In this document: positions 1 through 10,500 of the stretch, in pieces
How positions within the stretch are numbered: position 1 is the stretch's first letter
Layout of the letters: every line of letters begins with the position of its first letter
Source of the DNA: Garcia nutans
Taxonomy: Eukaryota > Streptophyta > Magnoliopsida > Malpighiales > Euphorbiaceae
Length of the DNA stretch: 64,000 nucleotides
Reading direction: 5' to 3'
Assembly (NCBI GenBank): GCA_947685225.1
Contig: CANTUV010000039.1
Location: 37,068,001-37,132,000 of the forward strand
Notes under the pieces: generated by a model
The model's database searches: none
What the model was told of the DNA's origin: nothing
Seen by the model: the letters and a program-made list of their open reading frames with translations, nothing else
Translations under genes and position numbers: made by a program

Positions 1-244
1 AGCTTCCATGGTCAATATCAAGGAGGGGAAAGCCATTCGTCCATTGAAAGTTCAGCTTCAGAAACAGCCTGCCCACGTAATGCATTTGGCCGATGGTAAA
101 CCATGGTTCTGGGATATCAAGAGTTATCTCAAGGATGGAAGTTATCCGGAGGGATCATCAAGGGTTGATTAGAGAGCAATAAGGCAGCTAACCACAGGTT
201 ACATTCTTAATGGAGATATCCTCTACAAAAGAAGTTGGAATGGA

Positions 245-1348
245 ATGCACCTAAGGTGTGTGAATGAAGCAGAGGCTAAGCGGATAATGGAAATGGTACA
301 TGGTGGCGAATTAGGACCGCATATGTATGGGATCGCCTTGGCTCGAAAAATAGCCAATTTAGGATATTATTGGTCCACCATGAATACAGACTGTGTGGCA
401 TTTGTGCAAGAATGCCATCAGTGCCAGATATTTGCTAAGCTACAGAAGCAACCTCCCGTTGCCCTGAATCCAATCACTTCTCCATGGCCCTTCGCTACTT
501 GGGGAATAGATATAATTGGCAAAATACATCCAAAAGCCTCGAATGGACATCAGTTTATCTTGGTAGCAGTGGATTACTTCACGAAGTGGGTTGAAGCAGC
601 TTCCTATGCAGAATTAGACGCCAAGAAGGCAGCACAGTTTGTCCGAACCAACATCTTTTGCCAGTACATAACACCATTTGAGATTATCACTGATAATGGA
701 ACTCATTTCCAAGCAGAATTTGCTAAACTCTTGAAGGATAAGAAAGTCCAGCATCATAAGTCCTCTCCTTATAGACCTCAAACAAATGGAGCTGTAGAAG
801 CAGCAAATAAGTCTATAAAGGTGATCATACAAAAAATGATCAAGGAACATAGGGGTTGGCATGAGAAGTTGCCACTGGCCTTGTGGGGATATAGAACGTC
901 AATTAGAACTCCTACTGGGGCAACCCCATATTCACTGGTGTACGGAATGGAAGCAGTACTCCCTATTGAACTGGAAGTCCAATCGACGAGGATAATTCAA
1001 GAAAGTCAGATAAATGAAGCTGAATGGATTAGCAATTACCATCATCAATTGTTGGGTTTGGATGAAAAAAGACTTCAAGCTCTCCATCAGATTCAAGGGT
1101 ATCAGAGGCGAATGGCAAGACATTTCAACAAAAAGGTCAAAGATCGAAAGTTGGAAGAAGGTTGTTTGGTTCTGAAAGAGATCAGAACACCCGTTACAGA
1201 TCCTCGTGGGAAGTTTCGTCCTCTTTGGGCTGGACCCTACATTGTAAAGAAAATACTTTTCGGCGGAGCCGTCATCTTGTCTTATTTGGATGGTTGTGAG
1301 TTCACAAACCCATGCAATCTGGATCAATTAAAAAAATATTATGTATAA
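245..1348 (+). CDS. integrase of R1 (C-terminal part of pol)
   Basis: Inserts the element cDNA into the genome. The zinc-binding HHCC motif is complete (H19, H26, C57, C60), followed by the catalytic core with D89, D150 and E185, giving the expected 35-residue step between the last two. The C-terminal GPY motif is near residue 328 and the protein ends at a normal tail. The same frame stays open leftwards to base 2 (RNase H tail and linker) except for one TAG at 170-172, so the listed start is only the first Met after that stop; in the native polyprotein this would be internal. One premature stop apart, the domain looks intact. Confidence 0.88.
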   Translation: MHLRCVNEAEAKRIMEMVHGGELGPHMYGIALARKIANLGYYWSTMNTDCVAFVQECHQCQIFAKLQKQPPVALNPITSPWPFATWGIDIIGKIHPKASNGHQFILVAVDYFTKWVEAASYAELDAKKAAQFVRTNIFCQYITPFEIITDNGTHFQAEFAKLLKDKKVQHHKSSPYRPQTNGAVEAANKSIKVIIQKMIKEHRGWHEKLPLALWGYRTSIRTPTGATPYSLVYGMEAVLPIELEVQSTRIIQESQINEAEWISNYHHQLLGLDEKRLQALHQIQGYQRRMARHFNKKVKDRKLEEGCLVLKEIRTPVTDPRGKFRPLWAGPYIVKKILFGGAVILSYLDGCEFTNPCNLDQLKKYYV

Positions 1349-1516
1349 TCATGCATTGTAAGGAACTACATTAGACCTGATTCTCGTAAACTAATTCGAG
1401 ATATGTAGGCAACTCTCCTTGAGCACGGTCTAAATTTTAATAAAAATCATTGATTCATTTTTCTTTTGCCAACGTAAAAAAATAAATAAATAAAAAGAAG
1501 AAAAGAAAGAAAAATC

Positions 1517-1658
1517 CCGCTAAGTCGAAAATCCAAAAAGGGCGGCTTAGGAAATAGTGGGGCCCGCTAAGTCGAAAACCCGCAAAGGGCGGCTTAGGCA
1601 AGAATGGGTAAGAGCTCGCTAAGTTGAAAATCTGAAAGGACGACTTAGGCAAAAATTA
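1517..1658 (+). repeat. post-integrase hairpin array of R1
   Basis: Three units of about 47 bp. Each has an outer arm CTAAG pairing with CTTAG, a GAAAA spacer, and an inner CCC/GGG arm; in the third unit the inner arm is TCT and the matching side is GGA. Equivalent arrays lie at 34545-34735 and 35394-35500 in R4. Confidence 0.75.
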
Positions 1659-1865
1659 GAGCAAGTAAATAAAGTAGATAATGCTCGGAAAGCAAGTAAA
1701 AGAGTCATTCATTCCAAAAAGAATCATTCATTACAAAAGAGTCAGTCATTACAAAAAGAGTCATTCATTCCATGACAAGAGTCAAACCATAAGTCCTAAA
1801 ACCCCAATGAAACAAAAAAGGTACAAGCAACCCAAAAAAGCAGACAATAGAGTCAACTCTAGGAT

Positions 1866-3195
1866 CTAAATCCTACGTCTCCTACGTGGGGCAGAGTCTT
1901 CAGTATCTTCCTTAGGTCCAGAACTCTCTGCAACATCTGTCTTTCCCTCGTTGAGAGGAACCACATCCTCTCCCTCCAACTCCTGCAACAATGCAAGCCT
2001 CCTTGGCTTTTCAATTGGCCAAACTTCGGCTATAAACCAAGTTCTATACTCTAGAGTAGGCTGGACAAGAGAAGGCTCTGCAAAAGGCCTGATCATCTGA
2101 TGGTTCCTAACCCAAGTCTGTAGAACAGCTCGAGTAACTCCGGGAGTAATGGGGGAAGCAATGGAAAGCCCAACAGGAAGAGGAACCCTCTGATCAATTC
2201 CCATCTGTCTGAGTACCCGAGAAGCACTATACCATGTACTATGGGTGAAACCAAGAAGGTAGACATGGTTATGCATTGCATTTGCCTCCATGAAGCGAGG
2301 AATTCTATACCAAGGGACGAACCACAGCAATTCTTCTAGTCCAAGCTCAAACAACCAGATAGCCCACTTAGCCATGGAGGGAAAAGAAGTCTGGATTCTC
2401 CTGGTGCGGTACTGAGAAGGGTTATAAGTCAAGGAATTGGGAGCAGCAACCACTCGGAGATGGTCTCTCAGCCAAACCTGAGAAAATAGATCCTTTCTAT
2501 TTACAAACAAAAAAAAGAGATAATGAAATGAGAAGAAACAAAAGGTATAACAAAATTACCTGAAGAATGATCGGGGTAACGGTCCAATTTTCAAATCCGA
2601 GTGCAGTTCTGTCAAGACTCTGAATAGTCTCAGCTAGAATCATACCACCGATGCAGTTAAGTTCTTCCATTTGCCTGACCATGGGGCAAATCTTTAAATC
2701 TCCAAAGCCAGGATCACGGTTGAAAAGAAACCCGGCTAACAGGCAGAAAACAAAAGCTCGCATCCTATGTTTCAATTGAACCTCATCATCAAAATTAACG
2801 GTCATAAATTCATCAATCAAAGGAAGCAGCATCGCCTTACTCCCATCCATTATCATAGCTTGAGCTTGAGGCCTTGTAAAGTTGAAAAACCTCTGAAAAG
2901 ATCCCACATAGCCAACTTGGACCTCATGCCTTACAAGAGGGGCATTAGGGTCGCATCCAATGATTGAGCAAAATTCCTCAAAAAGAGGACACATTTCCTC
3001 CATCCGGGCACCAAATCTGAAAACGTGGGCTTGAGGATCCCAAAATCTGATACAAGCATGCAAGAAATCCCAATCCACAGCTACACCTCTAAGGGTGGCA
3101 ACAGCTTTCAGTCTATATCTTCCCATGTTGATCCTTTCAACATTATGGAGGCTCTTGGTCCAGTTATGCATCACGTGGTTAAAAAGAGGGTTCAT
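1866..3195 (-). CDS. antisense gene of R1, DUF7745-type protein, two exons
   Basis: Exon 1 is 3195-2560 and exon 2 is 2477-1866, joined across an 82-base intron with a CAG/GTAATT donor and TTCTCAG acceptor, both phase 0. The product is 415 aa. Exon 1 carries the family hallmark HVFRFGARMEEMCPLFEEF (residues 57-75); exon 2 carries the PWYRIPRF and LLGF...RVLRQMG blocks. The C-terminus is a run of arginines, possibly a nuclear localisation signal. The family is seen in many plant genomes, often with retroelements, and has no known function. The start is the ATG at 3195, because the frame further upstream runs into a GC-rich palindrome block that looks non-coding. No stop or frameshift is visible. 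A homologous exon 2 survives in R4 at 35367-35029. Confidence 0.75.
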
Positions 3196-3285
3196 TGTTG
3201 AGAGAAATAAAAATCCTGCAGTAAAAAACCTGTTTTTTGGCCCTAAAATGCACTTCAAATTATATTTTTTCCATGTACATATACT

Positions 3286-3401
3286 GCCCGGGGCCTCCCC
3301 GGCGGTTGACCCGACGGCCCGACCGCAGCCCTCGGCGGTCCGACAGCCGCCACGGCGGTTGGCCCGCCGGACCGGGCGGTTCGACCGCCGCCGGCCAGCT
3401 T
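3286..3401. repeat. GC-rich palindrome block upstream of the DUF7745-type gene
   Basis: Very GC-rich island in AT-rich DNA, built of overlapping near-palindromes around GGCGGTTCGACCGCC. It lies 90 bp upstream of the antisense start codon at 3195. A block of the same motif lies in the R1 LTR at 6371-6512. Confidence 0.75.
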
Positions 3402-3695
3402 CGGTTCTCATTTTATTTATTTATTTTATTTTATTTTATTTTATTTTATGAAATTCTTGTGTTTTGGCCCTGTTCAGATTATTTTAGTACTATTTTTGGG
3501 GTTATTTCAGGGATTTATTTTTGAAAATAGATTTCTAAAGCAAACATCATACATACATATCTGCTGTTAATACTAACAAATTAATGCAGGTTTGTATTTA
3601 AGTTCAAATGACAGGCGGAAAACATGGAAAGTACAAAGTACAGAGCAAGGGTAATTCAAATAATACAAATATAATCTAAGACAAAATATGAGAAA

Positions 3696-5950
3696 TCAGC
3701 GCCGAGCTCTCCGTTTTTGTGGCCTGTTCGGTCTCTCATAGGCACTATCAGTCCAAGCACCCGTCAGCTCATCAGAGAAAGCAGTGACCAGTGCCACCAA
3801 GTAAGCAACTAGGCCCTCAGGTACCTGTAAAAAAGACAGAATCACACTCCATTTCAAGAGAATTTTATGAATCCTTTTCATGAAAAGTTCTAGAGGAATA
3901 TACCTGAGTGATGTGAACAAGGCTCCGATATGGTACACTCTCCACACTAATTGGTCGGGTCACCCAACCATCAGGTGCATGATAACGAACAGCATAAGGC
4001 AACCTCAGGTCGGCCAAAGCAAGGTCCAATTGACCGGTAGCCGCAAGAATGGATGGGGGAGGCCTCAAATGTGATGAACTGCTGCTTGCTCCAGTATGTG
4101 ATGGTCCAGCGCTGAAAGTCGAAGCCTCAGCCCTAGAGGAAGAAGGTCTCTTAGCTCGCCAGCTGGAAGAGGGATGGTCTCCCGGAGTGCTGGAAGTTGG
4201 GGCCGAAGAGTGGGAGGACCTATAAGGTGGTACAGAATCGAACCGTGCCCCAATGCATGGCATCAGTCGCTGAAGACAGTAGAAATCATAATCTTCCTCT
4301 TCTGGGGCAAAGGCCGATTCGAAGGGATCGCCCTCATACTGGGACGCTGTAACAGGCAGAAGCGTCAGAGATAGCATGTCCTCGGGGAGGTCCAAGGGAG
4401 CTGTACGGAAGCCGGCAATCTGGAAAGTCACTCTCTCAGCGAGATAATACCGTCGATACTCTGGATGGGGAAATATGAATCGACGGTGAGTCAGGAACTG
4501 TGATCGCTGAAAGCTGTGATCTTGAGCAATCCACTCTGCCAGCTGGCTAGACATCGCTGTAAATGCAACCTGTAAAAATTTATTATGTTAGTGAATCATT
4601 TTCTCTAATACAATAAATAAGGATGAAGATAAAGTATTTACCGAGTTCATGGAGCAGCTGTCGAAAAATGATCTCAGCTCTCTGATAGGAAGCTTCCTCT
4701 TTGGTGCTTCCATCCTCTCTTTATACCATCTCCAAGCAATGGGAGAAAGAGGATCTACAGGGGCAAGTGGCTCACGAAGAAAAGGGGTGATACCAGGAAA
4801 GTACTCGTAAGCCCAAGTCTGAAAAAAAAATGAATGAAAAATGAAATGAAATGATGAAGAAGATATCAGAGTCGGTATATGCAAGGCAGAGGAAATGTTC
4901 TTTACATTACCTCCCAGAAGTAGTACAGGCTACATGGAGTGATGCGGGTATAGCAGAGGTCTGACATGTCGTCATACAATCTACACAGCATCATGCTAGC
5001 CCAATCGTATGTCTGAAGTCGTGTCAGGTAGAGTAGGCTCTTCAGCACATTGAGATTTACTGCGTCCTTCCTGTTTGCTAAGAAGGAGCTAGCAAATAGG
5101 AGAATCAGGGTAAACCTGACCACCTGATCAGCAGTAAGATCGCCTGCCTCATAGCCAGTATAGATGGCTGGCGCCTGCTCTACAAGCCACCTTCGTTGAA
5201 TGCAGCGGGGCGCCTGATGTCGAGGATAGTCAACCCCGATCAAAGTGATCATGTCGGCTGAAGAAATGTCATGACGCCAGTCACTATAATACTCCACCAT
5301 CTCAACGCCGAAGGGAATCCCAGAAATGACGGAAAAGTCGGTAGGTGTCATCGTCATCTCCCCCCAAGCAAAATGGAAAGTATCAGTAGTGGGCCACCAT
5401 CGCTCAGCCAGCGCGCAGATCAACTCCCTGTGGATATCTCTGCCCGCATCTATAGTCCTCAAATGGTGGAGGAAAGCGGGTCTGATAAGATCCCCCACCG
5501 GATGCCCGGCATCAAAGATATAAGCGGGAATAGTGCTCATGGGTCTCTCAGCGATGGATATCCTAATTGCAGTGTTCTAAAAAAAAATTCATTATTGCGG
5601 ATAATTTGGGGCAACTTCAGTAAATTTTAAATTCTATCCCCAGCCAGGTGTGACTTGCTAGAGGGTTATTTCTTAGTTCTTTACTAGAAATAATTACTGA
5701 TGGCAGAACATGGTGAAGCCTGGTACTACTCTTGATTCATTACTAGTACATGTAAAGGAAGGATTCCTAAAATTTATTTCTAAGTTCTTTACTAGAAATA
5801 AATAAATTTCCTATGCATGCATACTAAATGAATGAAGAGGAGGGTACTTACCTCATAGCAGCCGGTCCAGAAGTTGTGCTTTTCCTCCTCAAGTAGAAGA
5901 TTGCAGGAAGGGAGTGGGATCTCGAAGTCTTCAAAGCCAGTGGAATCCAT
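3696..5950 (-). CDS. antisense gene of R1, plant mobile domain (PMD) protein, five exons
   Basis: Exons: 5950-5852, 5576-4911, 4818-4642, 4569-3904, 3824-3696. All four introns have GT-AG ends and phase 0, and the joined frame encodes 578 aa without a stop. Exon 2 carries the PMD (related to the host proteins MAIN and MAIL1): ERWWPTTDTFHFAWGEMT at residues 91-108, then SGIPFG. Exon 3 begins TWAYEYFPG (256-264). Exon 4 ends in a serine-rich, probably disordered stretch (about 430-485). The C-terminus RPQKRRARR could be a nuclear localisation signal. A TATA box lies 76 bp upstream of the ATG. Host PMD proteins act in gene expression and transposon silencing; what the element copy does is unknown. 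A captured host gene is possible, but the second copy in R2 and third in R4 argue for an element-borne gene. Confidence 0.8.
5581..5851 (-). repeat. intron 1 of the PMD gene, with a duplicated hairpin
   Basis: Intron 1 runs 5851-5577. Within it, TATTTCT and AGAAATAA arms flank a TAGTTCTTTACT-like loop twice, at about 5667-5693 and 5776-5804, roughly 109 bp apart. No coding evidence here. Confidence 0.5.
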
Positions 5951-6025
5951 CGTTAAGAGAAAGTTTGAAAGAAATGAAAGAATAAGAAAGAATTAAAGCA
6001 AATGAAAATGGAATGGAAATGAGCC

Positions 6026-6033
6026 TATTTATA
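6026..6033 (-). promoter_or_regulatory. TATA box of the antisense PMD gene
   Basis: TATAAATA on the minus strand, 76 bp upstream of the ATG at 5950 and about 100 bp inside the 3' LTR. The antisense gene therefore seems to have its own promoter in the internal region, not in the LTR. Confidence 0.6.
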
Positions 6034-6125
6034 AGGAAAATGTGAAAATGCGGGTCTTGTTGCACCTCGCTCAAAATTCTCGATTCTGAAGACCACTAAG
6101 CCCCATAAATCATTTTTATGGGCCC

Positions 6126-6139
6126 CAGTGGGGGGCAAT
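6126..6139 (+). other. polypurine tract of R1
   Basis: AGTGGGGGGCAA directly precedes the LTR start TGTGAATAC. This is the usual primer site for plus-strand DNA synthesis. Confidence 0.7.
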
Positions 6140-6370
6140 TGTGAATACTCGAATTTTGAGGCTCGAAAAGCCGATTTTCTCATACTACAAAAGACTAAGC
6201 CAGACCGAACGATCACAACAAACTTCACCGAAAGTATGTCTTCATGGTGCTTGAAATGTCCGAAGCGACGCAAGGATCACGGATATTGTCTCGGAATAAT
6301 TTTTGGAGGTCCGTAGCTCCCGGAAAATCAGTTTGAACGAAAAATGTGTGAATTTTCGTGCCTTTTTGGG

Positions 6371-6512
6371 GCTGAACCGCCGACCGCGGCGGTCTGACAG
6401 CCGGAACCGCCTGAACCGGCGGTCCGACCGCCGGCGTTGACTTTTTCCCAATTTTTGGCTGACAACGCCGGTCCGACCGCTGACCACGGCGGTCCGATCG
6501 CCGTCCAGTCCG
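6371..6512. repeat. GC-rich palindrome block in U3 of R1
   Basis: At least four near-palindromes of the form GGCGGTCCGACCGCC, ending 10 bp before the LTR TATA box. Same motif family as 3286-3401. Confidence 0.75.
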
Positions 6513-6521
6513 AATTTTGTC

Positions 6522-6528
6522 TATAAAA
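6522..6528 (+). promoter_or_regulatory. LTR TATA box of R1
   Basis: TATAAAA directly after the GC-rich block; the likely start of U3-driven genomic transcription. Confidence 0.6.
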
Positions 6529-6824
6529 TGCTGTTAAATTTTCAAAAAAGGGGTTGGCTATTGGGATCCCGGGCCTCATGCTGACGAATTCTCTGTTTAC
6601 ACACGATTAAAAACTTTCATTGGACTTTTATTTGCATAAACCTAACCGTGTGCTGTAGGAATTAATCAAAATCGAATCCAAGGTCCGAGAAACAAGAGCT
6701 GGAACTACGAAGTGGGAGAATCCTAAACAAGGTAGTATCCTAATTCATCATTTGTCAATCCAAGCATGTCTTAAACATTGCACCTTCTTCTCAATTTCTT
6801 TCTGGTCAAAGATCTAATCATTTT

Positions 6825-6964
6825 AGGTCTAAGGCCTAATTTAACTAATCAATCAACATTTCGGCATGAAGCCACGAATGAATTAATCTTTTTGGCACGG
6901 AGCCTAAATTGCATTCTTTTTGGTACCAAGTACCTAAATTGCATCAAATTTAGCACTAAGTGCT
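6825..6964 (+). repeat. mini-hairpin array in the R1 LTR
   Basis: Successive hairpins with three-base loops: AGGTC/GGCCT (6825), GGC/GCC (about 6864), GGC/GCC (6894), GGTAC/GTACC (6922), AGCAC/GTGCT (6952). The last units share flanks such as TAAATTGCAT. Arms differ but stay complementary. Confidence 0.65.
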
Positions 6965-7570
6965 TAAAACCTCACAATTTTGACAAAAAGCCCGACAATG
7001 CATGAAGCATACACTCACACATGCATAATGCATAATTGCCTTTAAATAGGCTTTTCCGAACTAAATGGGCTTTGATCTCTCATAAAAACGAGATTATGTA
7101 GGCATGTTTGGGATTCACACCAAATAGCAAGTCCACAATTTACTAACAATCTGCTTGTCTTCTTTTCTTCGTCCCTTTTGGGTTTGTTTCTTTTGGGCAA
7201 ATTAATCAAATACATGACATAGTCCCCGAATCCTCCTTGGGTTCGTAGATTAGAAACCTTTACATTGGATGCATTAATTGGAGTCAAACAAGGGTTTTCT
7301 TAGTTTTTTCCTTTGAACAGAAAAAACTGAGTGGCGACTCCTAACAACAAGTGAACGTTCATCCGAATTCTTTTTGGGTGGAAAACAAGGTTCACAATGT
7401 CAGAGTCCAAAATAGGGCTGGAAAAGGAAACCTGACCCATGGCGAATTTGCCATACGAAAAAAAGGGAAAAACTTGGGTCCATAAAATTAATATTACAAG
7501 CTTTCAGTGCAAATACATTGTTTCAAAAGTTCATTACAATTCAATACATGGTAAATAAAATACAGACTAA

Positions 7571-10500
7571 TTAGGGAGATGGCGGTGATCCATAATTAAA
7601 CAATGCCCTAAAAAAGTCATCGCCGAAAGTGGGAGGAGGAATGCCATGATCATCATCCAGAGGTCACCTTGAAGAGGGAGAAGCGTGAGGATTTATGAAG
7701 CCTTGGAACCAAAAGTCTTGAAAATTCTACTATAATTGATGATATATGTTCTCAAAATAAGCAGCATTTCGATGACTCGCATCTAACTCCTCTTGCAATT
7801 TTCTATTTTGTTCCTCGAGCATCCTCTATAAGCTAAAAAGAGAAAAGTAAGGACATACATTTTCATGCATACATATAGCATGACACAACACATGAAGAAG
7901 TATAGACCATATAATTTGGATCAAAACCCCTGAGGATTGAATGATGAGCTGGCATATTGAGGTGGCATCATAAATGGAGCATATAGAGATGTTGAAGGAT
8001 GAACCAGAGCCATATGAGATGAACTGGCTTGAAAGTGGCTAGTGAAACTAGCATTTGAAGAAAATGGATCATGACAAAGACCGGTTGATAGGAATGGTGG
8101 GCTACCTGATTGCCCAATAGCCTGCAAAGAAAATATAAAGTTAGAGAGAGCCTAAAACAGTTCCAGATGACATGTAGAGACATAAAGCTAACCTGAAATA
8201 AGGCGATCTTAGTATTAGTGTGAGAATGGGAAGAATCATCCTCCTCATCCTCTTCTTCCTCTCTTTCATCATTACCTTCATAATCACCCTCCTCGGCATC
8301 ATCACCACCTGCATCACCACCCTCCTCATCATCGACTTCCTCATCATCAAAAGTTTCCCCAAACAATGGTGGAAGACACTAAAAAACTCAGTAGACATTC
8401 TTGGAAAAGTTAGAATATGAGGACCTATTTGATGGAAGTAGAAAAGACTTCACATCATATATATCTCAAGCTTTTCGCCAAGCATCCTCCTTTATGGATG
8501 GAGTTTTCAGCATGTATTTTAGGATATCTGTAGGCACCCTATATAGCATGGGCCAAGAAACTAGTTATAAATTCTTTCTCCAAGAAACCAGAAACTTGAA
8601 ACTGGCCCGGCTAGAATTCGATGAGTATTTTATGTTAACAACGCTTCATTCATGGCATCAGTCTAATTAACCCGATTGTTGAAACTCCACCATGATGTTC
8701 ACCTATAAGAAGTTTCCAAAAAAGAGGTAAGTTGACTTCCATTAGTTTCTTTTAACAAATAATACCATTCATCTTATCTTATCCTAGGTTAATATGCTCA
8801 AATGGTACCAGTGAAAATGGACATGGTGGAAATTAGGTTTCTCCACATGACCTGATAACTAGAATTTCAACCTTGGATAGCCAAATCTTAGACAAGAAAC
8901 ACAGCGAGCCCTCACAAGCTGATGTTCATGAGCCCAAACCTGAAAAATTAACCAAAATTGGGATAATACAGGTTTGCAAATTAAATCAAAAGGGATGAAA
9001 ACTAGTCTACCTCACTAATGACCATAAAGCCAGTTAACGAGCTCGTATTTGGACACAATTTATCAAAATTATGGTAAATACAAGAAAGACCAGCCTCCCT
9101 TTAACATCCTTTAGTTTACGAAAATTAAATTAAATAAATAATTAAAATGAGAATTGAAGGATTAGAAGTGAGAAAATGGAATGTATATGTGAGGTATATA
9201 TGAGATATATATAAAATATACAAAAGTCAAAATATTAAGGAAGTCAAATGGCAAAATGGTAAATATATCTTACAAAATTAAAATTAATTAAACAATTTTA
9301 AAATAAATTATTTATGAATGGAAGATGTAAATTAATATTTTAAAATAAATAAATAAGTAATAAAATAAAATAATAAAATAATAAATATATATATACGGTC
9401 TTAAATGAAGTGAAATAAAAAAGAAAGAGTAAAAAAGATCTTCTTCTTCTTCCTTCTCAAAATCTGAAATTCAACATGGATGAAAGGGGAGATTTTTGCT
9501 TCTTCATACTTCAATTTCTCCAAGTTTTCTAAGGGTTTTGGGGTTAATTTGAGGTTACTCCACCTAAAGGTAAGCTTTCTTGCCTTATTATTGAATTACA
9601 TGGAGATTTAAGGTTATGTGAGAAATGAATTTTGGATATAGTGTATTTTAATTTGTTAAATGTATATGGAACATATTATTTTGATGACTAAGAAATAATT
9701 TTAAAGTTAGATTAAAGAAAAGGTTAAGTTTGGTTAGAGTTTGGAAGAAGAAGAAGATGATTTAGGGTTTTGGAAAAGTGATACTAAAGAATTGATGTTA
9801 ATTTGATTTTATTGTTTAGAATGTGTCATAAAATAATTTTAATGATGGAAATGGGCTTAGATTAACATTTAGAATGGGTTGGAATGAAGAATTGGTAATG
9901 AAGAGGCTTAGGGCACATTTTAGGCTCTTGTTAAAGAATACGTATTTATTTGATATAATTGCTTAAAATATGTTCTAATGGAAATAAAATAATAAAAATA
10001 AACTTAAAACACCAATTAAAATGTATTTGAATAGAATTCTAATATTAAAGTGAGGTAAGACAAATTTTGGGAAATTGGTAGGAATGATGCTTAATTAGGG
10101 TTTAATATTTGAAATGCTTTGAAATGCGACTCTAAATGATTATATTACTCACATTTTGAATAAGCATTAAGTGGAAGTATTTTGCCCAACCCTAGTATTG
10201 AAGGGCATCTTGGAAGTGAAGGCTAAAGAGATACATTAGCTTGGATTTGGGTATTAATTAAGGTGTGTACATACTTTTGATAGTTTGGAAGTGGTTGCAT
10301 TCAATGTAGCTTAACACATTTTAGATAGAAAATGTTTTAAGCCACTTGGTTATTTGAATATTCTTATACATTATGATATGACATGTGAAATGATGTATAT
10401 GCATTATGTACATTATGAGAAGTCATTATTAATGGCTAAAATGAGTGGAATGTGTTTAGTATGCATTATGTAAGAATAGCCCAAAATGTTTGGGTATTGT

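Larger units (their letters stand above)
1..7396 (+). mobile_element. R1: Tat/Ogre-type Ty3/gypsy retrotransposon, 3' part
   Basis: The window opens inside pol. In order: RNase H tail and integrase (to 1348), a hairpin repeat array, two antisense genes (DUF7745-type 3195-1866 and PMD 5950-3696), a polypurine tract ending at 6139 and a 3' LTR (6140-7396). The LTR ends form a short inverted repeat, TGTGAA and TTCACA. The 5' LTR, gag and most of pol lie to the left of the window, so the target duplication cannot be checked; its right copy would be ATGTC at 7397. Extra antisense genes between integrase and the 3' LTR are a known trait of the Tat lineage. R1 is inserted in R2. Confidence 0.85.
6140..7396 (+). 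repeat. 3' LTR of R1
   Basis: Starts TGTGAA after the polypurine tract and ends TTCACA, 1257 bp. Contains the GC palindrome block (6371-6512), a TATA box (TATAAAA at 6522), a mini-hairpin array (6825-6964), and near its end a GTGGCGACTCC motif (7331) that resembles the primer-binding site. The right boundary rests on the inverted-repeat ends because no second LTR copy is in view. Confidence 0.7.

Noticed and set aside
614..1327. Minus-strand frames of 82 and 131 codons over integrase
   Set aside because: Shadows of the conserved integrase frame; no independent support.
3196..3411. Upstream extension of the DUF7745-type frame to 3411
   Set aside because: It runs through the GC palindrome block and gives low-complexity Arg/Gly/Ala sequence; the ATG at 3195 fits the family better.
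8401..8670. 89-codon plus-strand frame
   Set aside because: No recognisable family and it lies within the minus-strand PMD pseudogene region; most likely chance, although the minus-strand content there is also unresolved.
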